Below are positions 40,014-40,438 of a stretch of DNA of 40,438 bases, piece after piece; the stretch's first letter is position 1; each line of letters opens with the position of its first letter. Source of the stretch: Sediminicola sp047612485 (GTDB lineage Bacteria > Bacteroidota > Bacteroidia > Flavobacteriales > Flavobacteriaceae); NCBI GenBank assembly GCA_047612485.1, contig JBLGAT010000019.1, positions 1-40,438 of the forward strand, given 5' to 3'. The notes under the pieces are model-generated. The model saw only the letters and a program-made list of their open reading frames with translations, made no database searches and was not told the DNA's origin. The position numbers and the translations under genes were made by a program.

Positions 40014-40438
40014 CTACTTATTATTCTCGAAGATAATGCCATTGCTTTTGTGAATTTTATTTTCACTATCCACAATGATGGCCTCAGTTCCCCGTAGTTG
40101 GGAAATCAACGCCAATCCCGTATCAATGCCCATAATGTAAACCGCAGTGGCCAAGGCATCACTAAGTTCTGCTGTTTTTGTAAAAATAGATACGCTATTG
40201 ATTCCTGTGGCAGGGTGCCCTGTTCGCGGATCAATGATATGGGTATATTTTACACCTCCAAAAATTACATATTTCTCGTAATTGCCCGAGGTTGCCACTG
40301 AAGATTCTACAATGGGCAACCATGAAAATATTTTATCCTTGCTCAACGGATTGGCGATACCGATCAACCATTTTTCACCACTTACCTTGGTACCCCAGGT
40401 CGTAAGATCTCCAGCAGCATTTATTATTCCTGCCCTTA
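40014..40438 (-). CDS. apbE: FAD:protein FMN transferase (ApbE), C-terminal part
   Basis: The reading frame runs off the right edge; the visible 140 residues are the C-terminal part. They start in frame with AGIINAAGDLTTWGTK (GGD-like nucleotide segment), then KWLIGIANPLSKD, VATSGNYEKYV, THIIDPRTGHPA (metal and flavin-site motif), SDALATAVYIMG and a closing variable strand. ApbE proteins are exported and attach FMN to Thr or Ser of partner proteins, using FAD. The upstream signal or lipoprotein sequence lies beyond the window. It reads into DUF4266 after 35 bases, so it is probably the first visible gene of the operon. Confidence 0.92.
   Translation of the reverse strand, partial: RAGIINAAGDLTTWGTKVSGEKWLIGIANPLSKDKIFSWLPIVESSVATSGNYEKYVIFGGVKYTHIIDPRTGHPATGINSVSIFTKTAELSDALATAVYIMGIDTGLALISQLRGTEAIIVDSENKIHKSNGIIFENNK

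Noticed and set aside
1..40438. Mobile elements, CRISPR arrays, tRNA or rRNA genes
   Set aside because: No transposase or integrase motif, no regularly spaced repeats, no cloverleaf or rRNA segment was seen on either strand by reading.

Overview
The window looks like chromosomal DNA of a marine-type Flavobacteriaceae (Bacteroidota). The DNA is AT-rich. Promoter -7 elements have the Bacteroidota form TAnnTTTG rather than TATAAT. There is a SusC/SusD pair, and there are several lineage-typical families (DUF4920, DUF1684, DUF4197, DUF3570, DUF4266, MnmD, fused acyl-CoA mutase IcmF). I see no tRNA, rRNA, CRISPR array, insertion sequence, phage gene or attachment site. The region reads as stable core genome with short operons and many hairpin terminators, several of them shared by convergent genes.

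Layout. 1-4.1 kb: the tail of a cold-shock protein, two tandem 30-residue membrane micropeptides, a cyclophilin-FKBP fusion, and a PPK2-M28 peptidase pair with overlapping ends. 4.2-9.5 kb: a secreted Cys-containing helical protein convergent with a sigma-54 activator that lacks a DNA-binding domain, then a three-gene operon (ABC ATPase, ABC-2 permease, MscS channel). 9.7-13.9 kb: grpE-dnaJ, a TIGR01777 epimerase, and mnmD with a DUF4920 lipoprotein. 13.9-16.4 kb: ilvE, a MazG-like pyrophosphohydrolase, a two-helix membrane protein, a third member of the micropeptide family, and the fluoride channel crcB. 16.4-19.5 kb: a nitrogen module of P-II, Amt and a beta-barrel porin behind a repeat-rich promoter region.

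19.5-24.9 kb: a DUF1684 lipoprotein, an MFS transporter overlapping a lipoprotein of the DJ-1/PfpI family, a hydrolase-fold protein whose nucleophile appears lost, an Lrp/AsnC regulator and a small helical protein. 24.9-30.2 kb: the large fused mutase IcmF, purU (TTG start) and a DUF4197 lipoprotein. 30.2-35.1 kb: an orphan SusC/SusD pair with no enzyme or regulator beside it. 35.2-38.4 kb: an alpha/beta hydrolase, a 64-residue unknown, pyrF and prfA. 38.4 kb to the end: DUF3570, DUF4266 and ApbE in one minus-strand operon, cut by the window edge.

Most interesting points. (1) Three members of a previously unlabelled micropeptide family (pattern MxTFFxIL...AIN..LL...SVN) sit in two places; two of them differ mainly at synonymous positions, which argues that they are translated. 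(2) The ApbE-DUF4266-DUF3570 operon pairs a flavin transferase with a lipoprotein ending in a Gly-rich CGC tail and a barrel carrying an SGAS motif. (3) The IcmF has a Tyr/Gln substrate-pocket pair and an insertion of roughly 57 residues. (4) The P-II protein next to amt has an altered T-loop, and the module includes a porin.
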